NCBI RefSeq assembly: GCF_000425885.1
Contig: NZ_AUEH01000008.1
Location: 25,706 to 89,705, forward strand
Reading direction: 5' to 3'
Source: Schleiferilactobacillus harbinensis DSM 16991
GTDB taxonomy: Bacteria; Bacillota; Bacilli; Lactobacillales; Lactobacillaceae
DNA: 64,000 bases
Position numbers and translations under genes: made by a program
Notes under the pieces: generated by a model
The model's input: only the letters and a program-made list of their open reading frames with translations
What the model was told of the DNA's origin: nothing
The model's database searches: none
Shown here: positions 8,839 to 17,743 of the stretch, one piece after another
Position numbering within the stretch: the first letter of the stretch is position 1
How the letters are laid out: each line of letters starts with the position of its first letter

Positions 8839-9747
8839 ATGGCGACGCGTTATCTCAGTATCGATATTGGCGGTACGAACATTAAATATGCCCTAATGGA
8901 CGGGGCAGGAAAAATTCTAGAAAAAGGTACTGAACCGACTCCTAACGGTGGCTTGCTCCAGTTCATGGCCATGCTAACAGAAGTGGTTAACCGCTACGCT
9001 GATCAGATCAAAGGAGTCGCCGTTGCGGCCCCTGGGAAGGTTGGTGTCGATCACAGGACGATTCACTTCGGCGGGGCACTGCCATTCTTAGATGGACTCG
9101 ATTTACGTAAGGCCTTGGCAGGCGTGTTCGACGGACCAATTGTCGTGGAAAATGATGGGAAAGCAGCTGCTCTGGCCGAACTCTGGTTGGGCAATCTGAA
9201 GGGCATTCAGAACGGTGCGGCTATTGTTCTCGGCACTGGGATTGGTGGCGGGGTGATTCTGGATGGCCGATTGCTATACGGCAGTCACCAACAAGCCGGC
9301 GAGTTCAGTTTTATGTCGAGCCACTACGACGAACCTCAATTCATCAAAGCAGCGGCCGGCAGTACTGGCTCGGCCGTACGCATGGTGCGCACGATTGGAA
9401 CGGTGGCGCAGCTCGCTGATCCGGGGGATGGCCACGCAGTCTTTGAATTGGTCAACGCGCAAAAAGAACCGGCCTGGACGATTTTCAAAGAGTTTGCCCA
9501 ACGTATTGCTGCACTGATTCTGAGCATTCAAGCCGTTGTTGATGTAGACCGCTATGTGATTGGTGGCGGCATCAGCGCCCAGCCTATTGTGGTGACGCAA
9601 ATCAATCAGGCTTACTCGGATCTCTTGAAGGAGAATGAGATCATCGAGAAAACACTGACCCGGCCGGAGATCGTGACGGCAAAATTTCAAAATGATGCCA
9701 ATCTTTTTGGCGCGCTATACAGCTACCTGCTGTTCATGGACAAATAA
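8839..9747 (+). CDS. ROK-family sugar kinase (probable glucokinase or other hexokinase)
   Basis: 302 residues starting MATRYLSIDIGGTNIKYAL, with the ATP phosphate motif DIGGTN, the catalytic Asp in VENDGKAAALAE and GTGIGGG. The usual ROK cysteine zinc cluster (CxCGxxGC) is missing, as in several Firmicutes ROK kinases. The ATG at 8839 follows AAAGGGAG; the longer open frame from 8752 overlaps the hydrolase gene and has no ribosome site. Downstream of the apiosidase-like enzyme it could phosphorylate the hexose left after apiose is removed, for example glucose from an apiosyl-glucoside. That role is inferred. A bidirectional terminator follows. Confidence 0.88.
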   Translation: MATRYLSIDIGGTNIKYALMDGAGKILEKGTEPTPNGGLLQFMAMLTEVVNRYADQIKGVAVAAPGKVGVDHRTIHFGGALPFLDGLDLRKALAGVFDGPIVVENDGKAAALAELWLGNLKGIQNGAAIVLGTGIGGGVILDGRLLYGSHQQAGEFSFMSSHYDEPQFIKAAAGSTGSAVRMVRTIGTVAQLADPGDGHAVFELVNAQKEPAWTIFKEFAQRIAALILSIQAVVDVDRYVIGGGISAQPIVVTQINQAYSDLLKENEIIEKTLTRPEIVTAKFQNDANLFGALYSYLLFMDK

Positions 9748-9778
9748 CGTATCATTAGGAAACTGACTCAACACGCGC

Positions 9779-9816
9779 AAAATGGGCAGCCTCTCGCCGG
9801 AGACTGCCCATTTATT
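9779..9816. terminator. Bidirectional terminator between ROK and sucrose phosphorylase genes
   Basis: Inverted repeat AAATGGGCAG ... CTGCCCATTT with extra CTC/GAG pairing and T-rich flank. It lies between two convergent genes and can serve both. Confidence 0.85.
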
Positions 9817-9832
9817 ATCGGCTATTGAAAGT

Positions 9833-11269
9833 CTATAAGGTGACCTTTTCACCATTCACCGTAATCACAAACCGCTTCGTCGCAAAATCCGCCGCCAGCT
9901 TAGCCGTCCGACTGCCATCCCGATTACTCCGCGTAATCGTAATCTCATGGTCGCTCGGCGTCGCAACATCGATACTGCCCTCTAAATCAAAGGCATCTTC
10001 ATTGTTCCGGAATACCAATAGATTCCGCAACTGCCGCACCACCGGCCGCGCCATTTCCTCATCGACTTCAGCCGCCGTGTAGTAATGCCGATTAATGTTC
10101 CGGCCTTCCTTAGTCTTCTCCAACAGGGCCAAATCATTCCGGCCCGCCAGCAAGCCGACGTAGTACACCTGGGGAATCCCCGGCGCAAACATCTGCACCG
10201 CCCGGGCCAGCAGATAGGCGGCATCGTCGTCGCCCAGCGCCGAGTAGTACGTGGTGTTGATCTGGTAAATGTCCAAGTTGTTGTACGCCGCGCTGGAATA
10301 CTTCCGCTTCACGTTCGCGCCGACTTTGTACAACTCATTGGTCGTATCGTTCAGCTCGTCGTCCGTCAGCAGGTCCTTGGCATCCACCACACCTAAGCCG
10401 TCATGGGTATCCAGGGTGGTAAACTGCTTCATCGGCGAAATCTTCAGCCAATGAGCCAACCGTTGACTATCGCCGCGGTACAGACTGTGCAGCAGAATCA
10501 TCGGCAAGGCGAAGTCGTAGCAATAATAGCCGTGCTCCGCTAGCTTATGAACGATAGTGTAATGCTCATGAATCTCTGGCAGCAGCGTCACGCCGTGGGG
10601 CCTCACGACATCCTGCAATTGCTGCAGTAAATCCCAAATCCCTGGTTCAACGAAGAAATCGGTGGTATCCAGCTGCTTCACCGCATAGGCAAACGCGTCC
10701 AGTCGGATGATATTCATCCCGTGGCTGATCAAATTCTCCAGCGTGTCCTTAAAGAACTGCTGGGTCGTTGCCGTGCGCACGTCCAGATCCATCTGCTCTT
10801 CGCCGAAGGTATTCCACACCTGGCCGGTGGTGCCATCCGCGAAGTGCACCGGGGCCACGGGTGCTTTGTCCTTTCGCTTATAGATCAGATCGATATCAGC
10901 CTGGGTCGGCCGGCCCGCGGGCCAGAACTTGTCCCAGTCCAGGAATAAGTCCCGCCATTGGGAATCATTGTGCTTAGCCACCCAATCTTGGAATTGGGGC
11001 GAGTGTTTAGAAATGTGATTGACCATAAAGTCGGTCATCAGCGCATAGTGTTTCGCCAGTTTTTCCACATCGGCCCAAGTGCCCAACCACGGGTCCACCT
11101 CGTCGTACCGAATCGGCGCGAAGCCCCGATCGCCAGACGACGGGAAGAAAGGCAGCAGGTGGACCATATCCACTGCATCGCGGAAATGCTTATCCAGCAC
11201 GTTTTGCAGTTCGTGGATGTTGTCACCCATACTGTCCGCATACGTAATTAACATAACGCCATTTTTCAT
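9833..11269 (-). CDS. gtfA: Sucrose phosphorylase (GH13_18)
   Basis: 478 residues, the normal length. It converts sucrose plus phosphate to alpha-glucose 1-phosphate and fructose in the cytoplasm. Catalytic residues fit known enzymes: Asp191 (IRLDAFAY) as nucleophile, Glu232 (LLPEIHEH) as acid/base and Asp290 (LDTHDGLG). The loop block [16 protein letters not shown] and GRNINRHYY matches true sucrose phosphorylases. It is the last gene of the operon, 3 bases after the GH13_31 gene. The arrangement recalls the streptococcal msm operon (gtfA, dexB), although alpha-galactosidase and the ATPase are missing here. Relatives acting on sucrose 6-phosphate or glucosylglycerate are less likely. Confidence 0.93.
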   Translation of the reverse strand: MKNGVMLITYADSMGDNIHELQNVLDKHFRDAVDMVHLLPFFPSSGDRGFAPIRYDEVDPWLGTWADVEKLAKHYALMTDFMVNHISKHSPQFQDWVAKHNDSQWRDLFLDWDKFWPAGRPTQADIDLIYKRKDKAPVAPVHFADGTTGQVWNTFGEEQMDLDVRTATTQQFFKDTLENLISHGMNIIRLDAFAYAVKQLDTTDFFVEPGIWDLLQQLQDVVRPHGVTLLPEIHEHYTIVHKLAEHGYYCYDFALPMILLHSLYRGDSQRLAHWLKISPMKQFTTLDTHDGLGVVDAKDLLTDDELNDTTNELYKVGANVKRKYSSAAYNNLDIYQINTTYYSALGDDDAAYLLARAVQMFAPGIPQVYYVGLLAGRNDLALLEKTKEGRNINRHYYTAAEVDEEMARPVVRQLRNLLVFRNNEDAFDLEGSIDVATPSDHEITITRSNRDGSRTAKLAADFATKRFVITVNGEKVTL

Positions 11270-11272
11270 TAC

Positions 11273-12898
11273 TTAATCCCTCGCCTTTCTCGCTCGTTGA
11301 TACACCGCACCGCCATAGGGGGGCAGCTCGTCTGTTTGACCTAGGGCCGTTGTTTGCATCAGCCGCTGACCGTTAAAGTCGGCCACTGCCGCCGGCATAG
11401 CCGCTGTCCGGCCGCTGAGATTAACGACGATCAGGAATTCTTCAGCGGCGCCCACGCGGCGATACGCGAAGATCTGGTCATCGTCAATCAAGACGGGCCG
11501 GTAGTCACCAGTGATCAACGCTGCATGGCCGGCCCGCAAGGCAATTAATTGCTGATAGAAATGCCAGACCGAATTCGAATCCGCCATTTCGGCAGCCACG
11601 TTCACATCGACCGTGTTTTTATTCACCGGCAGCCATGGCCGGCCAGCCGTGAAGCCGCCAGTCGCAGTCCACTGCATAGGTGTCCGGGCATTGTCCCGGG
11701 AATGGTCGCTGACCGCTTGCAGCGCGGCAGTCGCCGTTTGGCCTTCGTGGAGACGGAAGGCATACTCCTGTTTCGCGGCTAAATCGTTCATCTGGTCGAC
11801 GGACCGCCACGGATAGTTGGTCATCCCCAGTTCCTGGCCCTGATAGATGTACGGCGTGCCTTGCAGCAAGAAATACATCAGCGCGATGGCCTTCGCCGAT
11901 CGGGTCCGGTAGTGCACCGGATCGCCATACACGTTGATTGCGCGGGGTAAATCGTGATTTTCCACGAACAGCGCGTTCCAGGCTTTGCCGGCCAACTGTT
12001 CTTGCCACTTCGTCAGTGCATGGGCCAGTTTCGGCACCGTTAAGGACGATGCACCATCGGATTCCCAAAAGTTAATATGGTCGCCAGTGAAAATCATGTT
12101 CATAAAACCCGTCTGGAAGTTCACCCAAGGCAAGGCCTCGGTTGGCGTCACTTCGCCTGCTTCGCCGACGGTCATGATCGGATATTCGCGGAAGATATCC
12201 CGTAATTCTTTTAAGTAGTCGAAAAGCCCGTGCACGTTGGTGTAGGCCTCGTCGCTCTGAGCCACATCCGCAAAGGTCTGCAGCTTTTTGATATGGCCAA
12301 TGGCATCAATGCGGAAGCCGTCAATGCCCTGATCCAGCCACCAGCGGATCATCTTGTACACGGCCGCGCGCACTTTTGGATTTTCCCAATTCAAGTCCGG
12401 TTGGGCGGACGCGAAGGTGTGCATGTAATACTCATCAGTGGCAGCATTATAGGTCCAAGCCGGCCCTTTAAAAATACTCTGCCAATTATTAGGTACTTGG
12501 CCGTTTTTCCCTGGTTTCCAGATATACCAGTCGTGGTACGGATTGGTCCGGGAAGAACGGGCCTCCTGGAACCAATGATGCTGATCACTGGTATGGTTCA
12601 CCACCAAATCGATGATCACCTTAATGCCCGCCGCATGCAGCTTGGCGAACAACGCCAGCAGACTGGGCAGATCGCCGTAAGCGGGATCGACATTTTGATA
12701 GTCGCTGATATCGTACCCGTTATCCACGTTGGGGGAGGGGTAGAAGGGAGAGAGCCAAACGAACCCCACACCAAGCTGTTTGAGATAGTCGACTTTCTGC
12801 TCAATACCGGCGATATCGCCGATGCCATCACTGTTGCTGTCTAAAAAACTCTTCGGGTAGATCTGGTAACCAACGGCTTCTTGCCACCACTGTGTCAC
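11273..12898 (-). CDS. GH13_31 alpha-glucosidase / oligo-1,6-glucosidase type
   Basis: 541 residues. Catalytic residues are Asp198 (FRIDAIGH), Glu246 (VGEAGEV) and Asp316 (FVENHDLPR); the subfamily motif QPDLNWENP is present. The residue after the nucleophile is Ala199. Strict alpha-1,6-glucosidases usually have Val there, so this enzyme may also cut alpha-1,4 or other alpha-glucosidic bonds; that is inference from family knowledge. The start is GTG at 12898, overlapping the stop of the upstream gene (GTGA) with AAGGAA before it. A much longer frame from 13084 is an artefact inside the yesL gene. There is no signal peptide, so it acts on oligosaccharides delivered by the adjacent importer. 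Confidence 0.92.
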   Translation of the reverse strand: MTQWWQEAVGYQIYPKSFLDSNSDGIGDIAGIEQKVDYLKQLGVGFVWLSPFYPSPNVDNGYDISDYQNVDPAYGDLPSLLALFAKLHAAGIKVIIDLVVNHTSDQHHWFQEARSSRTNPYHDWYIWKPGKNGQVPNNWQSIFKGPAWTYNAATDEYYMHTFASAQPDLNWENPKVRAAVYKMIRWWLDQGIDGFRIDAIGHIKKLQTFADVAQSDEAYTNVHGLFDYLKELRDIFREYPIMTVGEAGEVTPTEALPWVNFQTGFMNMIFTGDHINFWESDGASSLTVPKLAHALTKWQEQLAGKAWNALFVENHDLPRAINVYGDPVHYRTRSAKAIALMYFLLQGTPYIYQGQELGMTNYPWRSVDQMNDLAAKQEYAFRLHEGQTATAALQAVSDHSRDNARTPMQWTATGGFTAGRPWLPVNKNTVDVNVAAEMADSNSVWHFYQQLIALRAGHAALITGDYRPVLIDDDQIFAYRRVGAAEEFLIVVNLSGRTAAMPAAVADFNGQRLMQTTALGQTDELPPYGGAVYQRARKARD

Positions 12899-13521
12899 TC
12901 GGGATTCCTTCTTTCTAGTAGATAATAACTCACGAGGGCGCTGAGACTGCCGCCCATCAGTAAAAATACGAAGCCCCACTTTAACTGGAACGTCAGGCCG
13001 AAGATTACCAGGACGGCGGCGGCACTGAGCAGGCTGCGGCCAATGGCCCAGCCACGCATTGGCGTGTGCCAGCCGCGCACCCACAAATTGAGGGTGGCTG
13101 CAAGAACGGTGACCAGGATGCCAAGAATAAGGGCCCTAGCAAAAACGATGTTCGCCAGCAAACGCCAGTAAAGCGGCAGGATCGTCATGACGGCGGCGCC
13201 AAGGAGATTAAAGCGCCAATGGGTTCGCAGCGCCGCACGCCAGTTTTGCCAAAATATCCGCCAGCGCAAGGGCTCTTTGTCCTGCCAAGCGTGAATATCT
13301 TGGAACATGGCTGCAGTGGCTGGCAATAGCAGGGCAAACGCCGCGGCGGCCGCTAACGGCGATATCAGCACCGCTTGGGGCACCGTCAGGAACACTTGCA
13401 CCGCCAATAGCAGCCAGAACACACCACTGATGCTCAGCCAATGCAGGTTGATCAGGACCAGCTGAGCCAGCCAATCCAGAGCAATCATCAAGGTGCTATC
13501 GCGTTTCAGAAAAGACAACAT
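12895..13521 (-). CDS. DUF624 (YesL-like) membrane protein of the alpha-glucoside operon
   Basis: 208 residues, with four or five hydrophobic helices and many Trp/Arg residues between them, typical of DUF624/YesL. Such proteins are repeatedly encoded beside CUT1 sugar importers (YesL lies in the B. subtilis rhamnogalacturonan region), but their role is not established. Here it follows the second permease by 16 bases and overlaps the GH13_31 gene by 4 bases, so it is firmly inside the operon. It may be an accessory subunit or assembly factor for the importer. Two paralogues at 29203 and 53569 have the same setting. Confidence 0.82.
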   Translation of the reverse strand: MLSFLKRDSTLMIALDWLAQLVLINLHWLSISGVFWLLLAVQVFLTVPQAVLISPLAAAAAFALLLPATAAMFQDIHAWQDKEPLRWRIFWQNWRAALRTHWRFNLLGAAVMTILPLYWRLLANIVFARALILGILVTVLAATLNLWVRGWHTPMRGWAIGRSLLSAAAVLVIFGLTFQLKWGFVFLLMGGSLSALVSYYLLERRNPE

Positions 13522-13537
13522 GGGGAAGCTCCTTTCA

Positions 13538-14353
13538 CTACTTTACCGAACCGTCTGTGACACCCTTGATGATCCAGCGTTGGGCGAAGAAGTAGAAGAT
13601 GATGACGGGCAGGATGCCGAGCATCAACCCAGCCAGTGCTAGGTTCCATTGCTTCGTGAACTGACCAAAGAAGAAGAATGTTTGCAGCGGGATGGTGTAG
13701 CCGCTCTGGGGCAGCACCAAACTCGGCAGCAGATAGTCGTTCCAGATCCAAACAATGTTGAGGATGGCGACCGTAACGGTCATGGGATTCAGCATCGGCA
13801 AGATGATCGTGAAGAAGATCCGGCCGTGGCCGGCCCCTTCTAGAGTCGCGGCTTCATCCAGGGCTTCAGGAATCCCAGCAATCGCCCCTTGGTAGAGGAA
13901 AATCGACAGGCTGGCCCCAAAGCCTAGATACATGAAGATCAAGCCAGGGATGTTCAGCATTTGTGCCTTCCCAAAGATCGTCGTTAACGGAATCATGACG
14001 GACTGGAAGGGAATCAGCATGGCGGCGACAAACAGCATCAGGATCACGTTCGATACTTTGCTGTGGTTCCGTTGAATGGCGTAAGCCGCCATGGAACTAG
14101 CCAGACAGATCAAGACGACCGAGACGATGGTGATCGTCAAGGAGTTAAACAAAGAGCGGATGAAATCCAATGCCGCCCAGGCTTGCGTATAGTTGCTGAA
14201 AGTACCGTTGACCGGCAGGCCGATAACGCTGGAAAAAATCCCCTTGGGCGTCTTCATACTGTTGGTCAGGATCAGATAGAACGGGAACAGCCACAACAGA
14301 CCCAAAACGAGGCCGAGGATTCCCAATAACCATTTTTTAACCCGTTTACTCAT
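13538..14353 (-). CDS. ABC sugar importer permease, MalG type
   Basis: 271 residues with six predicted membrane helices and a cytoplasmic EAA loop (EALDEAATLEGAGHGRIFF) that docks the ATPase. The first helix block (LLWLFPFYLILTNSMK) is typical of CUT1 MalG-like subunits. Its ATG overlaps the stop of the MalF-type gene in ATGA and follows GGGAGG. It forms the channel with the 14350-15216 product. No ATPase gene is nearby. Confidence 0.93.
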   Translation of the reverse strand: MSKRVKKWLLGILGLVLGLLWLFPFYLILTNSMKTPKGIFSSVIGLPVNGTFSNYTQAWAALDFIRSLFNSLTITIVSVVLICLASSMAAYAIQRNHSKVSNVILMLFVAAMLIPFQSVMIPLTTIFGKAQMLNIPGLIFMYLGFGASLSIFLYQGAIAGIPEALDEAATLEGAGHGRIFFTIILPMLNPMTVTVAILNIVWIWNDYLLPSLVLPQSGYTIPLQTFFFFGQFTKQWNLALAGLMLGILPVIIFYFFAQRWIIKGVTDGSVK

Positions 14354-15216
14354 GATAAGTGCGCCTCCCGTTTACGACTAAAGTAGACTTGCAATAGCGA
14401 AATCGCCGCGACGACCAGGAAGAAGATAATGGCTTTGGCTTCCCCATAGGCCAGCTTGTTGTTTGTGAACGCAGTCCGCACAATGTTCATCGATAACATT
14501 TGGGTCGACAGGTACGGACCGCCGTTCGTTAAGGACAGGTTTTGATCGTAAATCTTGAAGCTGTTGGACAAAGTGAGAAACAGACTGACGGTGAAAGCCG
14601 GTGCGACCATTGGGAAGGTGATGTAGCGGAATCGCTGCCAAGGCGTGGTGCCGTCAATTTCTGCTGCTTCCAGGATTTCCTGGGGAATGCCCTCCAAGTA
14701 GGCAATGTAGATCAGCATGATATAGCCGGACATCTGCCAGATGGTCAGGATGACCAGGCCCCAGAAGCCGGTTTGGGGATTTGACAGCCAACCGGTCAAG
14801 GCACTGATGTGTAATGCCGTACCAATTGCCGCGAAAACCCGGACAAAGATGAATTGCCAGATGAACCCGAGAATCAAACCGCCAATCAGGTTCGGCATGA
14901 AGAAAATCGTCCGGAGGGCATTAGCCCCTTTCATCCGCTGGGTCACTAGCATAGCCAGCCCCAGCCCGATAACGTTCACCGAGATAATAACAACAATGGC
15001 GTATTTCACAGTGAACCAGAAGGCGTTGAGAAAGCCGGAATCACGGAAGGCGGCCACATAATTCGAGAACCCCACCGACTTGGTGAAAAACAAGCCGTTC
15101 CAATCCGTGAAGGAGTAAAACAACCCCAGCAGCATCGGTACAATGACCACCAAGAGGAGGCCGATCAAGGCCGGTGCGAGAAACAACCAATAGGCTTTGC
15201 TTTTTGTTTTCAACAT
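14350..15216 (-). CDS. ABC sugar importer permease, MalF type
   Basis: 288 residues with six helices and an EAA loop (EILEAAEIDGTTPWQRF). N-terminal LFLAPALIGLLLVVIVPM is characteristic of CUT1 first permeases. It lies 12 bases after the binding-protein gene and follows a GGGGGT ribosome site. It partners the MalG-type protein for uptake of sucrose or alpha-gluco-oligosaccharides, as judged from the downstream enzymes. Confidence 0.93.
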   Translation of the reverse strand: MLKTKSKAYWLFLAPALIGLLLVVIVPMLLGLFYSFTDWNGLFFTKSVGFSNYVAAFRDSGFLNAFWFTVKYAIVVIISVNVIGLGLAMLVTQRMKGANALRTIFFMPNLIGGLILGFIWQFIFVRVFAAIGTALHISALTGWLSNPQTGFWGLVILTIWQMSGYIMLIYIAYLEGIPQEILEAAEIDGTTPWQRFRYITFPMVAPAFTVSLFLTLSNSFKIYDQNLSLTNGGPYLSTQMLSMNIVRTAFTNNKLAYGEAKAIIFFLVVAAISLLQVYFSRKREAHLS

Positions 15217-15228
15217 TTTTCTAACCCC

Positions 15229-16521
15229 CTACTTCGTGGACTGCAGGTTCGCCCATGCTTGTTTCGCATCGGTGACCAGATCGTTCCAAGACATGACTTT
15301 CGAGAGATATTTCTGGACGTCCGGGCCGAGATTGTCTGCTTCCCAGGAAACGGGATAGCCGGCAAAGACCCAGCCGGTTGTTTGCTTCGTTTGGGTATGC
15401 TGGAAGACCGCTTCAGACAGCGGGTCCTGCATCTTCATGCCGCTGAAGCCCTTATAGGCAGGAACGAAGTGCAACAGATCGACAACGTCTTTCTTTCCCT
15501 GCGCGGTGGTGTACAGCCAGTCTAAGAAATACTTAGCGGCTTGCTGTTCTTTCTTTGGCCGGGTGCTGTTCACGGCCCAGTAGTTCGGGACGCCCACCGG
15601 CATTTTGCCGGCGTAGCCGTCGACGGGAATCGGGATCATGCCGATGCCGTCTGCCGCGAATTTCTTATCGATTTGGGCGACGGTCTGATAGATCCAGTCC
15701 CCCTGCTGAATCATGGCGACCTGACCTAAGCCGAAGTATTGCGATACTTGCTGTGAATAGTCTGTCTGCATGACATTGCCGGCGGAATAGTCGTTTTCCA
15801 GATCCAGCATCCGCTTGTATTCTTTCTCTCGGGTGAAGGGCAGCTTCTTGCTGGTATAAGCAGTCTTGACGTTGCCGTTGAAATCCGGCGCAATGAAGAC
15901 GTTGCCCAGATGGTTCGTCATGACCCAAGTCTCTTGACCGGGCAGGGAGAAGACGCCTTTGAGCCCGAGTTGTTTCTTCTGGGCGTTCAACGTTTTCACT
16001 GCGGCCAGCAGCTTGTCGTAAGTGGTGAGCTTCGCCGCATCAATGCCGGCTTCGCGGAAAATCTTCTTATTATAAACAAAACCGTAACCTTCCAAGTTGA
16101 AAGGAAGGCCGAGAACTTTATTGCCTTCCTTCACAGCATCCAGGGTGCCCGGCAAGGCTAATTTGGCCGCCTTAGTGTCGGATACGTCCGTGATTTTGGT
16201 CCGGAACTGCGATACTTCGGCCGGTCCGGCGACGGAGAAGATCGTTGGTTCATCGCCGGCGGACATCCGGGTCTTCAGGGTGCTGAGATAGTCGGTACCG
16301 CCGCCCACGGAAGTAATGACGACTTTGATGTGCGGGTGTGATTTCTCATATTGGGCCGCGATCTGCTTGAACTGGGTATTATTTTCCACCTTGCCTTGCA
16401 AGATGTTGATCGTGATGTCCTTACCCCCGCTGCTTTCTTGATTGGTGCCACAGGCACTTAACAAAATAATGCTGGCGACACTGAGCATGATAATGGCTAA
16501 TAACTGCCGGACCTGCTTCAT
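15229..16521 (-). CDS. ABC sugar-binding lipoprotein (sucrose/alpha-glucoside importer)
   Basis: 430 residues with a lipoprotein signal (hydrophobic stretch then LLSACGT, Cys near residue 25) and the extracellular solute-binding family 1 fold (GKMPVGVPNYWAVN, AAKYFLDWLYT). It is anchored on the outer membrane face and delivers oligosaccharide to the two permeases. As first gene of the operon it is preceded by a strong promoter with operator and cre at 16559-16610. The ATG follows AAGGGGGA. Confidence 0.94.
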   Translation of the reverse strand: MKQVRQLLAIIMLSVASIILLSACGTNQESSGGKDITINILQGKVENNTQFKQIAAQYEKSHPHIKVVITSVGGGTDYLSTLKTRMSAGDEPTIFSVAGPAEVSQFRTKITDVSDTKAAKLALPGTLDAVKEGNKVLGLPFNLEGYGFVYNKKIFREAGIDAAKLTTYDKLLAAVKTLNAQKKQLGLKGVFSLPGQETWVMTNHLGNVFIAPDFNGNVKTAYTSKKLPFTREKEYKRMLDLENDYSAGNVMQTDYSQQVSQYFGLGQVAMIQQGDWIYQTVAQIDKKFAADGIGMIPIPVDGYAGKMPVGVPNYWAVNSTRPKKEQQAAKYFLDWLYTTAQGKKDVVDLLHFVPAYKGFSGMKMQDPLSEAVFQHTQTKQTTGWVFAGYPVSWEADNLGPDVQKYLSKVMSWNDLVTDAKQAWANLQSTK

Positions 16522-16558
16522 TATTGGTTCCCCCTTCGGAAAAATACGGTCGCTGTTT

Positions 16559-16572
16559 TGTAACCGTTTCCT
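16559..16572. promoter_or_regulatory. cre box (CcpA site) of the alpha-glucoside operon
   Basis: TGTAACCGTTTCCT matches the cre consensus TGWAANCGNTNNCA except at the last base. It lies immediately downstream of the -10 hexamer for the minus-strand operon, a position where bound CcpA would block transcription. Confidence 0.7.
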
Positions 16573-16610
16573 ATAATACCTGTTTTTATGAATATGTCAA
16601 TCGTTTACAT
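16573..16610 (-). promoter_or_regulatory. Promoter of the alpha-glucoside operon with LacI-type operator over -35
   Basis: On the minus strand TTGACA (16595-16600), 16 bases, TATTAT (16573-16578). The 17-mer ATGTCAATCGTTTACAT (16594-16610), an imperfect palindrome around CG, covers the -35. A close copy lies at 16660-16676 before the divergent lacI gene. This fits repression of both directions by the neighbouring LacI protein. Confidence 0.72.
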
Positions 16611-16659
16611 ATTGGAATCTGCTGGTGATTGGTGGTATATCAGTTTACCGAGAAAGAAC

Positions 16660-16676
16660 AGTGTTATCGTTTACAT
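16660..16676. promoter_or_regulatory. Second LacI-type operator before the regulator gene
   Basis: AGTGTTATCGTTTACAT shares ATCGTTTACAT exactly with the operator at 16594-16610. It sits 50 bases before the lacI start, so autoregulation or loop formation between the two sites is plausible. Confidence 0.6.
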
Positions 16677-16726
16677 AAATGGCCAATCGTGCTACACTGA
16701 CGAAGATTAAAGGAGGGTTATGCAGC

Positions 16727-17686
16727 ATGGCAACCATTACGGATGTGGCAAAAAAGGCGGGGGTGTCCGTCGCGACGGTCTCCCGGGTGATCAATAACCG
16801 CGGCTACCTGAGTGCCAACACCAAGGCAAAAGTGCAGGCGGCCATGGACGCCCTGCATTATCAGCCCAACATTGCCGCTCGTAACCTGCACGGTAAAGCA
16901 ACCCATACAGTGGGGGTGGTGCTGCCGGATATCATCAATCCTTTTTATGCTGAGTTATTCCAAACTGTGGAGCAGCAACTCTTTGCGCTGCACTACCAAA
17001 CGATGCTGTGTACGACCAACGGTGAACCGGAGAAGGAGAAAATGTACCTGCGGCTGATGGCGGCCAACCAGGTCGACGGCATCATCAGCAGTACCCATAA
17101 TCCGGATCTGGCCGATTATCAAAACCCGACGGTACCTACCGTGGCCTTTGACCGGGTACTGTCACCGACCATTCCCATGGTCGGCAGCGACAACCAGGCT
17201 GGCGGCGAACTGATTGGCCAGTATGTGGCCCAGCATCAGCCCCGGCGCTGCTTGATCTTGGCTGGCAGCCAGGAAGATCTCGCACCGTTATCCCCGCGCA
17301 TCGCCGGCATGCGGGCGGCATTAACCGCACCGATCCAGGTGGATCAAGTGGCGCTGCCCTTTGATCAGCCGGCGCCTGTCCGCAATCAACTGATTCGCCA
17401 CCAGCTGGCGGCCCATGACTACAACGCGGTGTTGTGCACCGATGATTTAACGGCCATCACCGTCTGCGAGTCTTATTCAGACGGCCAGCGGCCGCTGGTT
17501 ACGGGATTTGACGGGTCAAAATTCATTCGCCAGTACTATCCGAGTTTAACGACGGTGATCCAACCGTTGGATGACTTGTGCCGGCTGGCGATCCAATTGC
17601 TGCGGAACAGCATGACTGGGAATGCGGCGGACGTCACGACGTATCAGTTGCCGGTGACGCTGCATATTGGGCAAAAAAATGAATGA
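16727..17686 (+). CDS. LacI-family regulator of the sucrose/alpha-glucoside operon
   Basis: 319 residues with a classical helix-turn-helix (TITDVAKKAGVSVATVSRVI, residues 3-22), the YxPNxxARNL hinge, and a ligand domain with HNPDLADYQNPTVPTVAFDR and VTGFDGSKF. It resembles the sucrose/alpha-glucoside LacI regulators of lactobacilli (ScrR/MalR-like). The ATG at 16727 follows AAAGGAGGG; the longer frame from 16679 is not used. It is divergent from the operon and shares two copies of ATCGTTTACAT with it. Confidence 0.92.
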   Translation: MATITDVAKKAGVSVATVSRVINNRGYLSANTKAKVQAAMDALHYQPNIAARNLHGKATHTVGVVLPDIINPFYAELFQTVEQQLFALHYQTMLCTTNGEPEKEKMYLRLMAANQVDGIISSTHNPDLADYQNPTVPTVAFDRVLSPTIPMVGSDNQAGGELIGQYVAQHQPRRCLILAGSQEDLAPLSPRIAGMRAALTAPIQVDQVALPFDQPAPVRNQLIRHQLAAHDYNAVLCTDDLTAITVCESYSDGQRPLVTGFDGSKFIRQYYPSLTTVIQPLDDLCRLAIQLLRNSMTGNAADVTTYQLPVTLHIGQKNE

Positions 17687-17693
17687 ACCACCA

Positions 17694-17735
17694 AAAATAG
17701 CAGCCGCTCGCCACTGGGGCGAAGGCTGCTATTTT
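17694..17735. terminator. Bidirectional terminator between lacI and PTS genes
   Basis: AAAATAGCAGCC ... GGCTGCTATTTT with inner TCGCC/GGCGA pairing, between convergent genes at 17686 and 17744. Confidence 0.88.
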
Positions 17736-17743
17736 CTGCGTCG

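Noticed and set aside
12896..13084. Open frame extending the GH13_31 enzyme by about 60 residues upstream
   Set aside because: The added part lies inside the yesL gene in another frame and lacks a ribosome site; GTG 12898 has one and overlaps the yesL stop.
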